DNA of 64,000 nucleotides from contig NZ_CP005986.1 in NCBI RefSeq assembly GCF_000175575.2, positions 1,618,125-1,682,124 on the forward strand, in the 5' to 3' direction. Source of the stretch: Acidithiobacillus caldus ATCC 51756. Its GTDB lineage: Bacteria > Pseudomonadota > Gammaproteobacteria > Acidithiobacillales > Acidithiobacillaceae. Shown here one piece after another: positions 42,237 through 51,139 of the stretch. How positions within the stretch are numbered: the stretch's first letter is position 1; each line of letters starts with the position of its first letter. A program made the translations under genes and the position numbers. The notes under the pieces were generated by a model that was not told the origin of the DNA, did no database searches, and worked only from the letters and a program-made list of their open reading frames with translations.

Positions 42237-42256
42237 CATACCAACCGATCGGTATG
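42237..42256. promoter_or_regulatory. dyad CATACC-N8-GGTATG, TetR-type operator candidate
   Basis: CATACCAACCGATCGGTATG has 6-bp perfect outer arms around an ACCGATCGGT core palindrome. This is the size and form of TetR-family operators. It lies ~190 bp upstream of the aldo/keto reductase start, with an AAGGAGG just inside it on the minus strand. No TetR gene is adjacent. The rest of 42107-42394 holds nothing I can support. Confidence 0.45.
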
Positions 42257-42394
42257 AAAACAATGATGACAATGGGGTGGCGGCCCTGACCGGCAAATCC
42301 TTGGCTCCCGTCGCAAGCGACTGCAAAACAGGCAAATCACCCGCCACGGCGAGCATGCGTCTGCGAAGAGATCAGGAATACCGGCTTGCCTTCC

Positions 42395-43735
42395 CTAGCC
42401 CTGCCGCAACCAGCGATACACCGTCCGTTCACTCACCCCCATGGCATCGGCGACCAGACGCCGGTTCCCGCCGAAGCGCTGCAGGAGCGCCGGAAGGGCC
42501 GCTGGACCGGGACGCCCATGGGTAGGACCGGTAGGGCATCGGACCGCGGCGATCGGAACCGAAGGGGTCGATCGCCCATCCTCCAAGTCCAGATCGAGGT
42601 CCTCCACGAGGATAACGGGCCCAGCCGCCAAGGCTGCGGCCTTTTGCAGGATGTTGCGCAACTCCCGCACGTTGCCGGGGAAATCATAGGCACAGAGCCG
42701 GATCTCCGCCTCCCGCGACAATTCCCAGCGCCCGCCCCAACTGGCCCCGATCCGCTGCAGGAGCACCCGGGCAATCCCCGGAATATCCTCCCGGCGTTCC
42801 CGCAGCGGCGGCAACGAGACGGTGATGGCGGCCAAGCGATAATAGAGATCCGCCCGGAAGCTCCGCGCCGCCACCATCTCGCGCAAATCGCGGTTGGTGG
42901 CCGCCACCACCCGCACATCGGCATGGAGGGTTTCGGCGCCCCCCAGGCGGCGGAAGGATCCGCTTTCCAGCACGCGCAAGAACTTGGCCTGCATCGCCAG
43001 GGGCAGTTCGCCAATCTCATCCAGAAAGAGCGTCCCGCCATCGGCTGTTTCAAAGAGGCCCCGCTTGCGCCCCAGACAGCCCGTAAAGGCCCCCCGCTCA
43101 TGGCCCAGGATCTCGCTTTCGAACAGGGTATCGGGTAAAGAGGTGCAATCGACCGTAATGAAAGGCCCCCTCTGCCGCGCCGAAAAGTGGTGGATGGCAC
43201 TGGCCGCCAATTCCTTGCCTACCCCGCTTTCCCCATGCAGCAAAATGCTGGCCTCCGTACGCGCCGCCATTTCGATATGGTGGAGGCAACGCAGAAAGGC
43301 CGGTGAACGCCCAACCATCTGCATCTCGCCGCAAGTAATCACTTCGTCCTGATCCACCAGACGGATAATCTCCTCCCCCAGATAGCGCTGTCCCGCCATG
43401 CCCATGATGGCGTGGCCGCGGATGCGCACATGCTCGGCACGGTTGCTGGGATCAAAATGGACATGGCGCACCTCATGTGCCTGCCCCGTGCTGAACACCG
43501 CCTGATGCGGGCAGTCTTCCCCGCGCTGGTGGCAGGGCATTGGTGAATGATGGGAAATCTCATGGCAGTGCCGCCCGACGATATCCGCCGCAAGCACCCC
43601 ATAGGCTTCCTGGTAGGCATGATTGGCGGCCACGATCCGATAATGCTCATCGATGAGCACCATGGGATTCTCATGCATGTCCAGCACGCTGGAAATCTGT
43701 AATCCATCCGTTGTCGTGTCCGTCATGGTATCCAT
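42395..43735 (-). CDS. PAS-containing sigma-54-dependent transcriptional activator
   Basis: A 446-residue enhancer-binding protein. Residues ~15-125 form a PAS sensor with C-H-E-I-S-H-H...P-C-H-Q-R-G-E-D-C-P-H, a Cys/His-rich insert that could bind a metal or Fe-S cluster. The AAA+ domain has G-E-S-G-V-G-K-E (168-175) and G-A-F-T-G-C (215-220) in place of G-A-F-T-G-A. A Fis-type HTH ends the protein (V-A-D-A-M-G-V-S-E-R-T-V-Y-R-W-L). Tandem palindromes upstream may be its own sites. Its target operon is not evident. Confidence 0.88.
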   Translation of the reverse strand: MDTMTDTTTDGLQISSVLDMHENPMVLIDEHYRIVAANHAYQEAYGVLAADIVGRHCHEISHHSPMPCHQRGEDCPHQAVFSTGQAHEVRHVHFDPSNRAEHVRIRGHAIMGMAGQRYLGEEIIRLVDQDEVITCGEMQMVGRSPAFLRCLHHIEMAARTEASILLHGESGVGKELAASAIHHFSARQRGPFITVDCTSLPDTLFESEILGHERGAFTGCLGRKRGLFETADGGTLFLDEIGELPLAMQAKFLRVLESGSFRRLGGAETLHADVRVVAATNRDLREMVAARSFRADLYYRLAAITVSLPPLRERREDIPGIARVLLQRIGASWGGRWELSREAEIRLCAYDFPGNVRELRNILQKAAALAAGPVILVEDLDLDLEDGRSTPSVPIAAVRCPTGPTHGRPGPAALPALLQRFGGNRRLVADAMGVSERTVYRWLRQG

Positions 43736-43818
43736 TTTTCCGTACTCCTGAAAAAATCGCTACGCCCTGTCTCAGATACGCCTTCCTGCCATGGAACCCA
43801 CCCGATAGCGATCTGCCA

Positions 43819-43871
43819 TGTCATGACAATAATGGAGGACTTCTGTCATGACAAGAGAAAATGTCAGGTCA
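43819..43871. promoter_or_regulatory. two perfect TGTCATGACA palindromes plus one imperfect copy
   Basis: TGTCATGACA occurs at 43819-43828 and 43844-43853, 25 bp apart, followed by TGTCAGGTCA at 43862-43871. They lie 85-135 bp upstream of the PAS/sigma-54 activator gene and 40-90 bp from IS1595 copy 2. Repeated dyads of this form are typical activator-binding sites. No -24/-12 promoter was found on the activator side. Confidence 0.65.
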
Positions 43872-43908
43872 TAAATCACTATAATATTATTAACTAATTA
43901 ACTAATTA

Positions 43909-44885
43909 CATGCCTGTTAACCTTTCTCAGCAACAAGCCGGACCGGGATATGTTCCATACAGGCATTGAGCAACCTCAGGGGCAGTTCTGGCTCCCAGAA
44001 ACGGCGATTGAAGCGATAGACAAACTCGTTCAGATATTCCTGCAGATATTTGCCGGATACCCCATGGAATGTGCCCAAAAGAAAGGCCTTGAGGTTACCA
44101 ATGGCGATGTGTACCCACGGCAACCACTCGTCCACCTGATGCGGTTTGGTCACGCGCCCCTCATGCTCTTGGCTCTCTCCGAGAACTCGCAGCGCTATTA
44201 AGCCGTCGGTGCGGGTAGGTTGCTTGGGGCGCAAGCGTCGCCGCGCGAATTCGCGAATCCGGTCGGCAGAGACCGAAGGCGTCGTCTCGATGGCAATAAA
44301 GCCCGCCTTCTTGCCCCGGTTTTCCACGGCAACCAAGATCGGTGTTTTGCCTTCGGCCCCTCGACCGCTCTTCCCCCCAGACCGGCGTCCACCGACAAAG
44401 GCATCGTCCAACTCTACCAGCCCTTCCAAGCGATACAGACTGTCGCGATCGCCCATGGCGCGGCGCATGCGGCGCAACATCCGGTGAGCCGTGATCCAGG
44501 AGACCCCAATCTGCTTCGACAGCCGCAGGGCGGACAATCCGCCCTTGTCGCTCGCCATCAAATAGATGGCCAGGAACCATTGCACCAGGGGCACATTGGA
44601 CGAATGAAAAATTGTGCCGGCCGTCACCGAGGTCTGATGGCGACAGTGCCCGCACTGAAAGAGTTTTCGTCCGGCGATCCAGTATCCGCGGTCATGGCCG
44701 CATTTCGGACATCGAAACCCCTCGGGCCAGCGCTTTTGTTTCAGCGCCTCCAAGCAGGCCTCTTCCGTGCCAAACCGCGCTTGCCACTGCAAGAGGTTCG
44801 TCGCTTCAGCTTTCATCTCAGACCTCCTTTCTCTATGCCTCACAGAGAGTTAGAGCTTGATTGCTGAGAATGATTCAGAGGCATG
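43909..44885 (-). mobile_element. IS1595-family insertion sequence, copy 2
   Basis: A 977-bp element that appears identical to copy 1, with ends CATGCC.. and ..GGCATG. Flanks differ (left TAATTA.., right TCAAGTAT) and no target duplication was seen. It separates the palindrome cluster from whatever once lay to its right. Confidence 0.9.
43917..44816 (-). CDS. IS1595-family transposase, copy 2
   Basis: A 299-residue ISXO2-like transposase with the same translation as copy 1: zinc ribbon C-P-K-C-G..C-G-H-C, HTH and E-L-D-D-A-F-V-G-G catalytic block. ATG 44816 follows AAAGGAGG. Intact. Confidence 0.92.
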   Translation of the reverse strand: MKAEATNLLQWQARFGTEEACLEALKQKRWPEGFRCPKCGHDRGYWIAGRKLFQCGHCRHQTSVTAGTIFHSSNVPLVQWFLAIYLMASDKGGLSALRLSKQIGVSWITAHRMLRRMRRAMGDRDSLYRLEGLVELDDAFVGGRRSGGKSGRGAEGKTPILVAVENRGKKAGFIAIETTPSVSADRIREFARRRLRPKQPTRTDGLIALRVLGESQEHEGRVTKPHQVDEWLPWVHIAIGNLKAFLLGTFHGVSGKYLQEYLNEFVYRFNRRFWEPELPLRLLNACMEHIPVRLVAEKG

Positions 44886-45098
44886 TCAAGTATTGATAGT
44901 TTAGATGGAAAGCTAAGGTTTTATTTGTTTCCAAAAAATACACAACGTCCATATCCATTGCCAAAATTTATCGTTCTGTGCTCAGTATTAAACTCAGAGA
45001 AAATTCGAACAAATGATGCTATAAAAAGGCTGACTCTTGAACACGTGAAAGACCCATATTACAGAAAGTGGCTCGATATGCAGTACAACATTAATTAA
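44883..45098 (+). CDS. short AT-rich ORF at the IS1595 edge
   Basis: A 71-codon frame whose ATG lies in the IS1595 terminal repeat, so the natural 5' end may have been replaced. It reads F-Y-L-F-P-K-N-T-Q-R-P-Y-P-L-P-K-F and ends K-W-L-D-M-Q-Y-N-I-N. Low GC. Not recognised; it may be the end of a truncated gene. Confidence 0.3.
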   Translation: MSSIDSLDGKLRFYLFPKNTQRPYPLPKFIVLCSVLNSEKIRTNDAIKRLTLEHVKDPYYRKWLDMQYNIN

Positions 45099-45465
45099 TG
45101 GTCGTCTAACGAAAATATGCACCCGGAAGCAAAAGGTGGAGCTCGTTTCTCGCTCTGCAGTTTCCTTTTGTTGAATGCGAGACGTTCAGTTTCCAAGGTG
45201 AATGAGCACAAGTTGCTGTTGTTGCATTAATCAGACGAGGGAGCGTTCCAATCAGTCGCGGAAGGTATCTGGAGATATGGAATTTAGGTCATCGATTATC
45301 CTACATAAAAAAAAGCATTGAAATCGATGAGTCTACTTGTATCCAAACGATGATTGGGTGTCAGATTATACAGGCTCGCTATATCAAAGAGCCAATATTT
45401 GTCGGGCACGGAGGACCCTGCCTGGACATCTGCTCCCGCTGCATCACTGCCCGTTCCACATTGAA
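45099..45465. other. AT-rich intergenic region
   Basis: About 370 bp between the IS-edge ORF and the DUF2442 gene. I see no gene, RNA or clear repeat in it. Confidence 0.4.
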
Positions 45466-45915
45466 TCATGCGGCCTCGTGCTGCAAGGATTCGTAGCCGA
45501 TGCAGGCAAGCCAAACCGTCTTCGTTATGGGTCGGGCGCCACTTTTGTAGTAGGCAATCATGCGCCGGGTCATGCCAATCGCCTGAGCGGCCTGACTCAG
45601 GCTGAGTCGGTTACGCTCCATCCATGCGGTGAAGTCCTCGCGCGTGGGCAAGCCTGCCTGCTGACGTCCCAGGCTGTAGAGGAGATCTGCTCCCAGGTCC
45701 AGGCCGCCGGGCCAACTCAGTCCATCTCCCCAATCATCAATCTGCGCCTGCGCGAAAATCGCGGGATCGTGGAGGGCGATAAAGGGGTCTCCCTCCCGTT
45801 TTGGACCGATGGTACTGCGCAAATCCGTCACAAAGGTCTCTCCGGTGGACCATTCGATGGTAGTCTGGAATGGCCCGGTGATCTCGGCCTTGCGAATCTG
45901 TGGTGCATGGTTCAT
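45466..45915 (-). CDS. DUF2442-domain protein with C-terminal HTH
   Basis: A 149-residue protein. The N-terminal ~75 residues match DUF2442 in form (V-x-x-A-x-x-x-x-x-x-x-L-x-I-x-W-S-T-G-E, D-L-R). The C-terminal part is an HTH (S-L-S-Q-A-A-Q-A-I-G-M-T-R-R-M-I-A-Y-Y-K-S-G) of Xre type. It overlaps the DUF4160 gene (ATGA). DUF4160-DUF2442 pairs are common and predicted to be toxin-antitoxin modules, with this HTH protein the likely antitoxin. Confidence 0.8.
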   Translation of the reverse strand: MNHAPQIRKAEITGPFQTTIEWSTGETFVTDLRSTIGPKREGDPFIALHDPAIFAQAQIDDWGDGLSWPGGLDLGADLLYSLGRQQAGLPTREDFTAWMERNRLSLSQAAQAIGMTRRMIAYYKSGARPITKTVWLACIGYESLQHEAA

Positions 45916-46148
45916 GGGTTCAGCCTCCGATATTCCGCCAGCAACGTCTCCCGACGCGCCTCTATCCAGGCGCGCACAGCTACCAATCGTTTCTGGGGTG
46001 TCACAAAGCCCGAGAGTAACTGCCCGGTTTCGATGGCCAAGGACACCCGCGACCCATCCCGGAATTGGACGTGGACGTGCGGCAATGGATGAGGCTCTCG
46101 TCCGTTGATGCGCACGCGCCAGTCGTCCACCGGGGGATAGGTTGTCAT
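45912..46148 (-). CDS. DUF4160-domain protein
   Basis: A 78-residue protein with the DUF4160 signature H-P-L-P-H-V-H-V-Q-F-R-D-G-S (H-x-P-H-x-H) and a closing W-I-E-A-R-R-E-T-L-L-A-E-Y-R. ATG 46148 (M-T-T-Y-P-P-V-D-D-W) is preferred over 46175. It is translationally coupled to the DUF2442-HTH gene and is the probable toxin-side partner of a putative TA pair. Confidence 0.8.
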   Translation of the reverse strand: MTTYPPVDDWRVRINGREPHPLPHVHVQFRDGSRVSLAIETGQLLSGFVTPQKRLVAVRAWIEARRETLLAEYRRLNP

Positions 46149-46196
46149 GGGGTTAGAGTAGAGCATATATTGCACTATCTCAAGGAATGGTTCTGT

Positions 46197-46826
46197 CTAC
46201 ACCTCCATTTGTTCCGCGATCTCCAGGGTGTCGTCCACCTCAATGCCTAAGTACCGAACCGTACTCTCGAGTTTGGTGTGTCCCAACAAGAGCTGAACGG
46301 CCCGAAGATTCTTGGTGCGTTTGTAGATCAGTGTGGCCTTGGTGCGCCGCAGAGTGTGGGTACCATACTCGGCAGGATCCAGTCCGACGGACCGTGCCCA
46401 TCGCTCCACGATCCGGGCATACTGTCGCGTCGACAGGTGTGGTGAGTTGTGCTTTCTGCTGGGGAAGAGGTAATCGTTTTGTCGCAGGACTGCCTTTTCG
46501 ATCCAGGCGGCTACCGCCAGTCGGGTGGGTTCGGTGATTTCGAACTGGACGGAGCGCTGCGTCTTGCGCTGGAGGACTATCGCACGGTGTAAAATGCTTT
46601 GTCCGTGAGCAACATCACTGACGCGTAGGGCCACCAGATCGCAGCCACGCAGTTTGCTGTCGATGGCGAGATCAAACAGGGCGAGGTCGCGGATTCGGGA
46701 CGCCAGTTGCAGGCGGATGCGGATGGCTCAGACCTCCTGCAACTTGAAAGGGCGTTTTTGGCCGACGATCTTGCCCTTGTTCCAGGGTATGGAGGATGAT
46801 GAGGTTGAACGGTTTCTGGCTTGCAT
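46197..46826 (-). pseudogene. small tyrosine recombinase with an in-frame stop
   Basis: Reading from ATG 46826: P-W-N-K-G-K-I-V-G-Q-K-R-P-F-K, then a TGA at 46730-46728 where related proteins have Trp (x-I-R-I-R-L-Q-L). It continues in frame through D-L-A-L-F-D-L-A-I-D-S-K-L-R-G-C-D-L-V to the catalytic H-T-L-R-R-T-K-A, L-L-G-H-T-K-L-E-S-T-V-R-Y-L-G. The C-terminal 145 residues could be made from an internal start at 46634. Without the stop, the protein would have 209 residues. Confidence 0.8.
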
Positions 46827-47012
46827 GACACAATCTCCCGTGTGAGGCGAGGTAGAGGGTCATTCTCTCATCACCGCCCGAAAGGGCGGTATCCAGACTG
46901 GAAGCGGATCTTGAGCGAGGCAATCTATGTGATCTCCTCTCGACCGAAATGTTGCTATTTTTAACTGTTATGGTTACCTTCAAGTATCTATATTTCAATG
47001 GAGGCAAAGTCA

Positions 47013-47291
47013 ATGGGCGAGACTGAACTTGAGAAAAGAATTGACGAACAATTTCAAGAGTGGTTTCAGCTCCTGAACAAATCCTCTATAACAATTGGCT
47101 TTCTTTCCGCCATTGCGGCGTTAAGCGTTGAATCTGTACCCTTACTTATCCTCTCGTTCGTTGCCTGGATGTCGTTCATTCTCTATAATAAAAATGAAGC
47201 ATTCCCAAATATTCTGAGAATTCTAAGAAAAATTGATAACGGGCAAAATAGTGTTGTCACAAATATCAGAACTAAATATGAAAAAAACTGA
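47013..47291 (+). CDS. small membrane protein, unknown
   Basis: A 92-residue AT-rich gene; ATG 47013 has GGAGG eight bases upstream. A charged helix (E-T-E-L-E-K-R-I-D-E-Q) precedes two hydrophobic helices separated by S-V-E-S-V, and a basic tail follows. Not recognised. Overlapping its end, an ATG at 47277 opens a 45-codon frame of doubtful value. Confidence 0.5.
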   Translation: MGETELEKRIDEQFQEWFQLLNKSSITIGFLSAIAALSVESVPLLILSFVAWMSFILYNKNEAFPNILRILRKIDNGQNSVVTNIRTKYEKN

Positions 47292-47415
47292 CGCTACACG
47301 CCTCGTATTTTCACAACTGGCTTTACTGGGGTATGGTGCTTGTGTACGTACTTGGTATAATTGTGTTGCTTTCTTGTCCGTCTGTTTTAGTGTGGCACTA
47401 AATGGGCGCAGTTAA

Positions 47416-47754
47416 ATTGGGCGCAGCGGAGGTTGGAGTGATGCGTGGAGCCAGAGTAGAGACCCAAGCGATGTTCAGGTAAATATTGCCGTAGCAACGG
47501 ATGCCCTAGGATCATCGGCGGTTCGCGGAATAGCCGGCAAAAGACAAAAAAGTTAAGAAACACTCATGGGAAACCTGTTTTGTGGAATACCTTTAGGATC
47601 TGAGGATTGCGCTAGATGTTTAGAATCGCCCCTGACAAACCAATAACCTATTTAACTAATTGGGTATGATGCCTTATTTGTGGAAAATCCGTCTTAGTAC
47701 TTCCTCTCCTTTTCGGCATTTCCTGGGAGTCTTGTATAGGTAAAACCAGAGAGT
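47416..47754. other. intergenic region
   Basis: About 340 bp with a short direct repeat (TGGGCGCAG at ~47403 and ~47419). No convincing gene or RNA. Confidence 0.4.
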
Positions 47755-47763
47755 GTGGCAACC

Positions 47764-48495
47764 ATGGGAACAAACATGAATTTTTCTTACACAAATAGGG
47801 CCATGTTAGAACAATTTGACGCATCCTGTATTCAGTATGGAAAATCTGTTCGCATCCTTACAGTTGATTGTCCAGCGCTAAGACTATTATATGATGCCCT
47901 CACAGCCAAGTCTTTTTCTGAGCAAGAGGTGTCACGCGTGATTGCCTTGGCGATGGAAATTAAGTTGTCACTTTTGCACACACATTATGACCTTACAACT
48001 CTTGCTGGCATTGAAAATGAAAACATTGTACCAGAATTAAAAAAAGTGGCTTATATGCCGCTGAAGGATCACGTATCATTTGCACTAGCGCTTCGAAGAT
48101 CACGCACCGCGTTTGCTCTCGTCACCAGGATTCGCTCATTATGGGATAAATTATTCATATACGTAGTGATGACTAATGAGTCCCATGATATTCTGCATGA
48201 TCTCGATAATGCAAAAAGCAAAAGACGCTTCTTTTTTAAAAGGTATAAGTTCGGCGTAGCCAATTTGCTGCCAGATGAACTTCATGAGGCCAATAATGAT
48301 ATTAAGATATTGGACGAGAAATATCGCACACCGGAATTGCATGGTTATGGTTCAATCCGGGGATGGGTTTTCGACACGCCTGCTGAATGGGGGACTCCTT
48401 ACGTAAGTGGCATTATGGCACATTGGAATATGGTGTCAAAATTCGCCTGGAAAATCTTTGAAGATGTTAGCACTATAAAATCATCATTTGACTGA
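47764..48495 (+). CDS. hypothetical AT-rich protein, possibly HEPN-like
   Basis: A ~243-residue gene; GTG 47755, ATG 47764 and ATG 47776 are possible starts. The central segment R-T-A-F-A-L-V-T-R-I-R-S-L-W-D-K-L-F-I-Y resembles helical HEPN-like proteins, but no R-x4-6-H motif is clear. The C-terminal part has W-G-T-P-Y-V-S-G. It is isolated among IS and integrase remains and low in GC, so probably acquired. Function unknown. Confidence 0.55.
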   Translation: MGTNMNFSYTNRAMLEQFDASCIQYGKSVRILTVDCPALRLLYDALTAKSFSEQEVSRVIALAMEIKLSLLHTHYDLTTLAGIENENIVPELKKVAYMPLKDHVSFALALRRSRTAFALVTRIRSLWDKLFIYVVMTNESHDILHDLDNAKSKRRFFFKRYKFGVANLLPDELHEANNDIKILDEKYRTPELHGYGSIRGWVFDTPAEWGTPYVSGIMAHWNMVSKFAWKIFEDVSTIKSSFD

Positions 48496-48823
48496 CCAAT
48501 CGATTGGCATGTAATTCGGGCGTTTGGTCATCTATAATGAAAGCTCATCTATATTGTTTTTCGGTTTCATCACCTAACTACACAGGGCATCATTTTATAA
48601 TACGGTATATACTTAAATAGAAATTCTGCTACCCACTCATGCAGTAGCCCGGTGATGCTTCATGAATCGCGTAGTCTCAATGACCGCTTCCGCTGCTCAC
48701 CAGCCATCGACTTAACCGACAGATGAGCGTGACTTATCAGACTGCTCAATCTACGACGGCGTCCTGACGATTCGGGGGAGCCCCTTCGGTTGGATCCTCC
48801 TGCCCGACGCGATCGTTCCGATG
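48496..48823. other. intergenic region downstream of the integrase
   Basis: About 330 bp between the AT-rich gene and the stop of the large integrase. Nothing recognised. No tRNA gene or obvious att duplication was seen here. Confidence 0.4.
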
Positions 48824-50584
48824 TCACGTAGCTCTTCGCTGGGGAGCGGCGCTTTGATCTGGGATATAAGGCTCCGGACGCGGGACGGTAAAAGGAAGCC
48901 GGATTTTGGAAATCTCCGTCTGCAGCACTTCCAGGGAATAGCCCTCGCCGTATCGATCCCCCACCGATCCTGATGCGTGACCGGTGAGCTGGTGGTGCAC
49001 GTCGCTGACGATTCCGGCATTCCGGCATAAGTCTTTGAAAGTATGCCGCAGGGAATGAAACACCACGGTTCGCGGAAAGCCCAGACGCTCGTGGACGTAC
49101 CGGTTGAACCATCGGCCGATCATTTCACTATCTGTATGCAAGGCTCCGCGACTGCGCAGCAGGGGCCAGAGCCGGGAATGCCCAGCCGCCTGGATGGCCT
49201 CGACATAGTCCAGGAATCCATGTTCGATCAGCTGCGGATGCAGGGGCACCGAGCGTAAGCTCTCGCTGTTTTTCGCACGGCGAATACGAAAATGGGGTAC
49301 CGGCTCCCGCTGTACGTCGTCTACCGTGAGGCGTCCCAGCTCGTCGAGCCGCGCACCTGTGAAAAGCCCCAGTAGGGGAATCCAGACCCTGGCGTAATAC
49401 CCTCCCCCTCCGTTGCCTTTGCTCTGCGCAAACAGACCCTCCGCCGAGAACAGTGTCTGCAACTGGGCCAAGGAAAAGGGCTCTCGGCCCGATTCCGACT
49501 GTACGCCAATCTTCAGAGCAAGGCGCTTGTAATCGAAACCGGTGAACGGATTGCTCGGCAGAAGCTCGTCTTTAACCGCCACCGAAAACAGCGCTCCCAT
49601 CAAGGTGCCTTTCTTTTCGAGGGTCTTGCCGCTATTGCCGCGACTATCTCGCTCGTGCCGGAGCCAAGCCGTGACATCTTGCTTGGACATGTCAGCAGGC
49701 AGCTTGCCCCGCAAAAACTGGGACAGAGACTGTACTAGGGTCTGCATCTCCCGGACCGTGCGGGGATGGCGGGGACAATCCCGGATCCAATACTCCAACA
49801 GCTCCTGCCAGCCGAAAGTCGGCTTGCCCTTTACCGCAATCTCCGGCACGGGGGGCGTCGGCACCTCTTCTCCCTTCTGGCGCCGCTTTAGATCTCGGGA
49901 CACGGCCCGGAAGGCGGCGGCAAATGGTTCATAGCCCTCTCCTAAGCGCCAGAAAGAGGTATCCCGGCCGGTAGCCAAGTGTAGGTGTTGGGCAATATAG
50001 GGTCTCAAGGCTTTTAGCAGGGCAACGTCCCCGACCAACCCCGCCGGCGGGAGCTTACCCACGAAAAAGGGATTCTCCCGCGGCATTAGCCAGCGCTCAT
50101 CCGTGTCTTTTCCGTCCGAGTCCGGGGCCAGGAGCGAGGCGACCAGCTCCCGATATTCCTGCTCGTCCTGCTGCAGGATCGTCGCATACATGAGTTGCGC
50201 AGCTTTTTCGATTTCTTCCGCAGAAAATGTTGGACGGGGTATTGGGCGGGCAACCTCGAGGATTTTCGCCTGCTGATCCGGCGGCAACTCATCAAAGATG
50301 TCTTTGAGAATCACTCCCTGCGGCTGACCCTGTTTCTCCAGCGCTGGAGCGACGATCCTTTCCCAGGCTGCCTTTTTAGCCGCGAGGAATTCGTCGACCT
50401 CCACCGCCACCCGCCGGGCTAGGCGCTCGGCTTCCTGGCGGTTGCCGGTGCCGAGGGAAAAGCGCAGATAGCCATTGGTGCCGACCTTTCTTGGGCCGGA
50501 GGCCAATGGGATTTCCTTACCGCGGAGGGAGTCCGGGAGCTTGCGAGAAAAGTGGTACAGCGACCCGCGACGGATAATGTACAT
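48824..50584 (-). CDS. large phage-type tyrosine recombinase (DUF6538 N-terminus)
   Basis: A 586-residue site-specific integrase. The N-terminal M-Y-I-I-R-R-G-S-L-Y-H-F-S-R-K-L-P is a DUF6538 segment common in such integrases, then a long linker and an SAM-like core-binding domain (~300-390). The catalytic domain has T-G-A-R-L-D-E-L (Arg), H-S-L-R-H-T-F (His-x-x-Arg), L-T-G-H-A-S-G-S-V (His) and R-Y-G-E-G-Y (Tyr). The ATG at 50584 is preferred over 50638. No phage or conjugation genes accompany it, so it may mark a decayed island. Confidence 0.88.
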   Translation of the reverse strand: MYIIRRGSLYHFSRKLPDSLRGKEIPLASGPRKVGTNGYLRFSLGTGNRQEAERLARRVAVEVDEFLAAKKAAWERIVAPALEKQGQPQGVILKDIFDELPPDQQAKILEVARPIPRPTFSAEEIEKAAQLMYATILQQDEQEYRELVASLLAPDSDGKDTDERWLMPRENPFFVGKLPPAGLVGDVALLKALRPYIAQHLHLATGRDTSFWRLGEGYEPFAAAFRAVSRDLKRRQKGEEVPTPPVPEIAVKGKPTFGWQELLEYWIRDCPRHPRTVREMQTLVQSLSQFLRGKLPADMSKQDVTAWLRHERDSRGNSGKTLEKKGTLMGALFSVAVKDELLPSNPFTGFDYKRLALKIGVQSESGREPFSLAQLQTLFSAEGLFAQSKGNGGGGYYARVWIPLLGLFTGARLDELGRLTVDDVQREPVPHFRIRRAKNSESLRSVPLHPQLIEHGFLDYVEAIQAAGHSRLWPLLRSRGALHTDSEMIGRWFNRYVHERLGFPRTVVFHSLRHTFKDLCRNAGIVSDVHHQLTGHASGSVGDRYGEGYSLEVLQTEISKIRLPFTVPRPEPYIPDQSAAPQRRAT

Positions 50585-51139
50585 GGGGGTATCGACCTCA
50601 CTTTTAGCTACACGTCTAGCCACAGTGTTTAGTCGCAACCCATTGAAATGAAAATTCCTTTTTTAACTATCAGGAACTTACCTATCATTGGCGGAGAGGG
50701 TGGGACACTCCACAAATAATATTTGTTCATTGTTTAACAGCAAGTTACAAAGAACCCGTTTTGGCTTTTTGTACCACCTCGTTGTACCAGAAATCCGGTC
50801 CAACACCGAAACGGAGTATAGTGCCCTTACGGCAATCATTTCAACTTCTGCGCTAAGACCTTGCACCGAGCAGGGCAAAAGAGCCCTGCTCGCCACCCCA
50901 TTCCCCATGTTGTATCATTGGCTATATGCAAAATCTGGTTGGAAACCTATGGCCTCAGTGTCCAAAACCCTGACGATACTTGCTGCACCATGGGTTGGAA
51001 GATGTAATGTCTGTGAGGAATGTGTGCAGAAGCTTTCTGGTTGGAGTGAGATGGTATACAGTTTGTGAAACTTTTACCTGAACTCTCTCCGGTTAGATAC
51101 CTCCTGTAGAGTTTTTCTGCCGAAGGGCCGGTCCAGACT
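50585..51139. other. region upstream of the integrase, no supported gene
   Basis: About 555 bp. Frames here lack coding signs. A strong hairpin GAGCAGGGC-aaaaga-GCCCTGCTC lies at 50868-50891 without a T-run. An attachment site is expected near an integrase start but I could not identify one. Confidence 0.4.

Noticed and set aside
50688-51068. 126-codon plus-strand frame upstream of the integrase
   Set aside because: No ribosome site, no family features and a strong hairpin inside it; likely non-coding.
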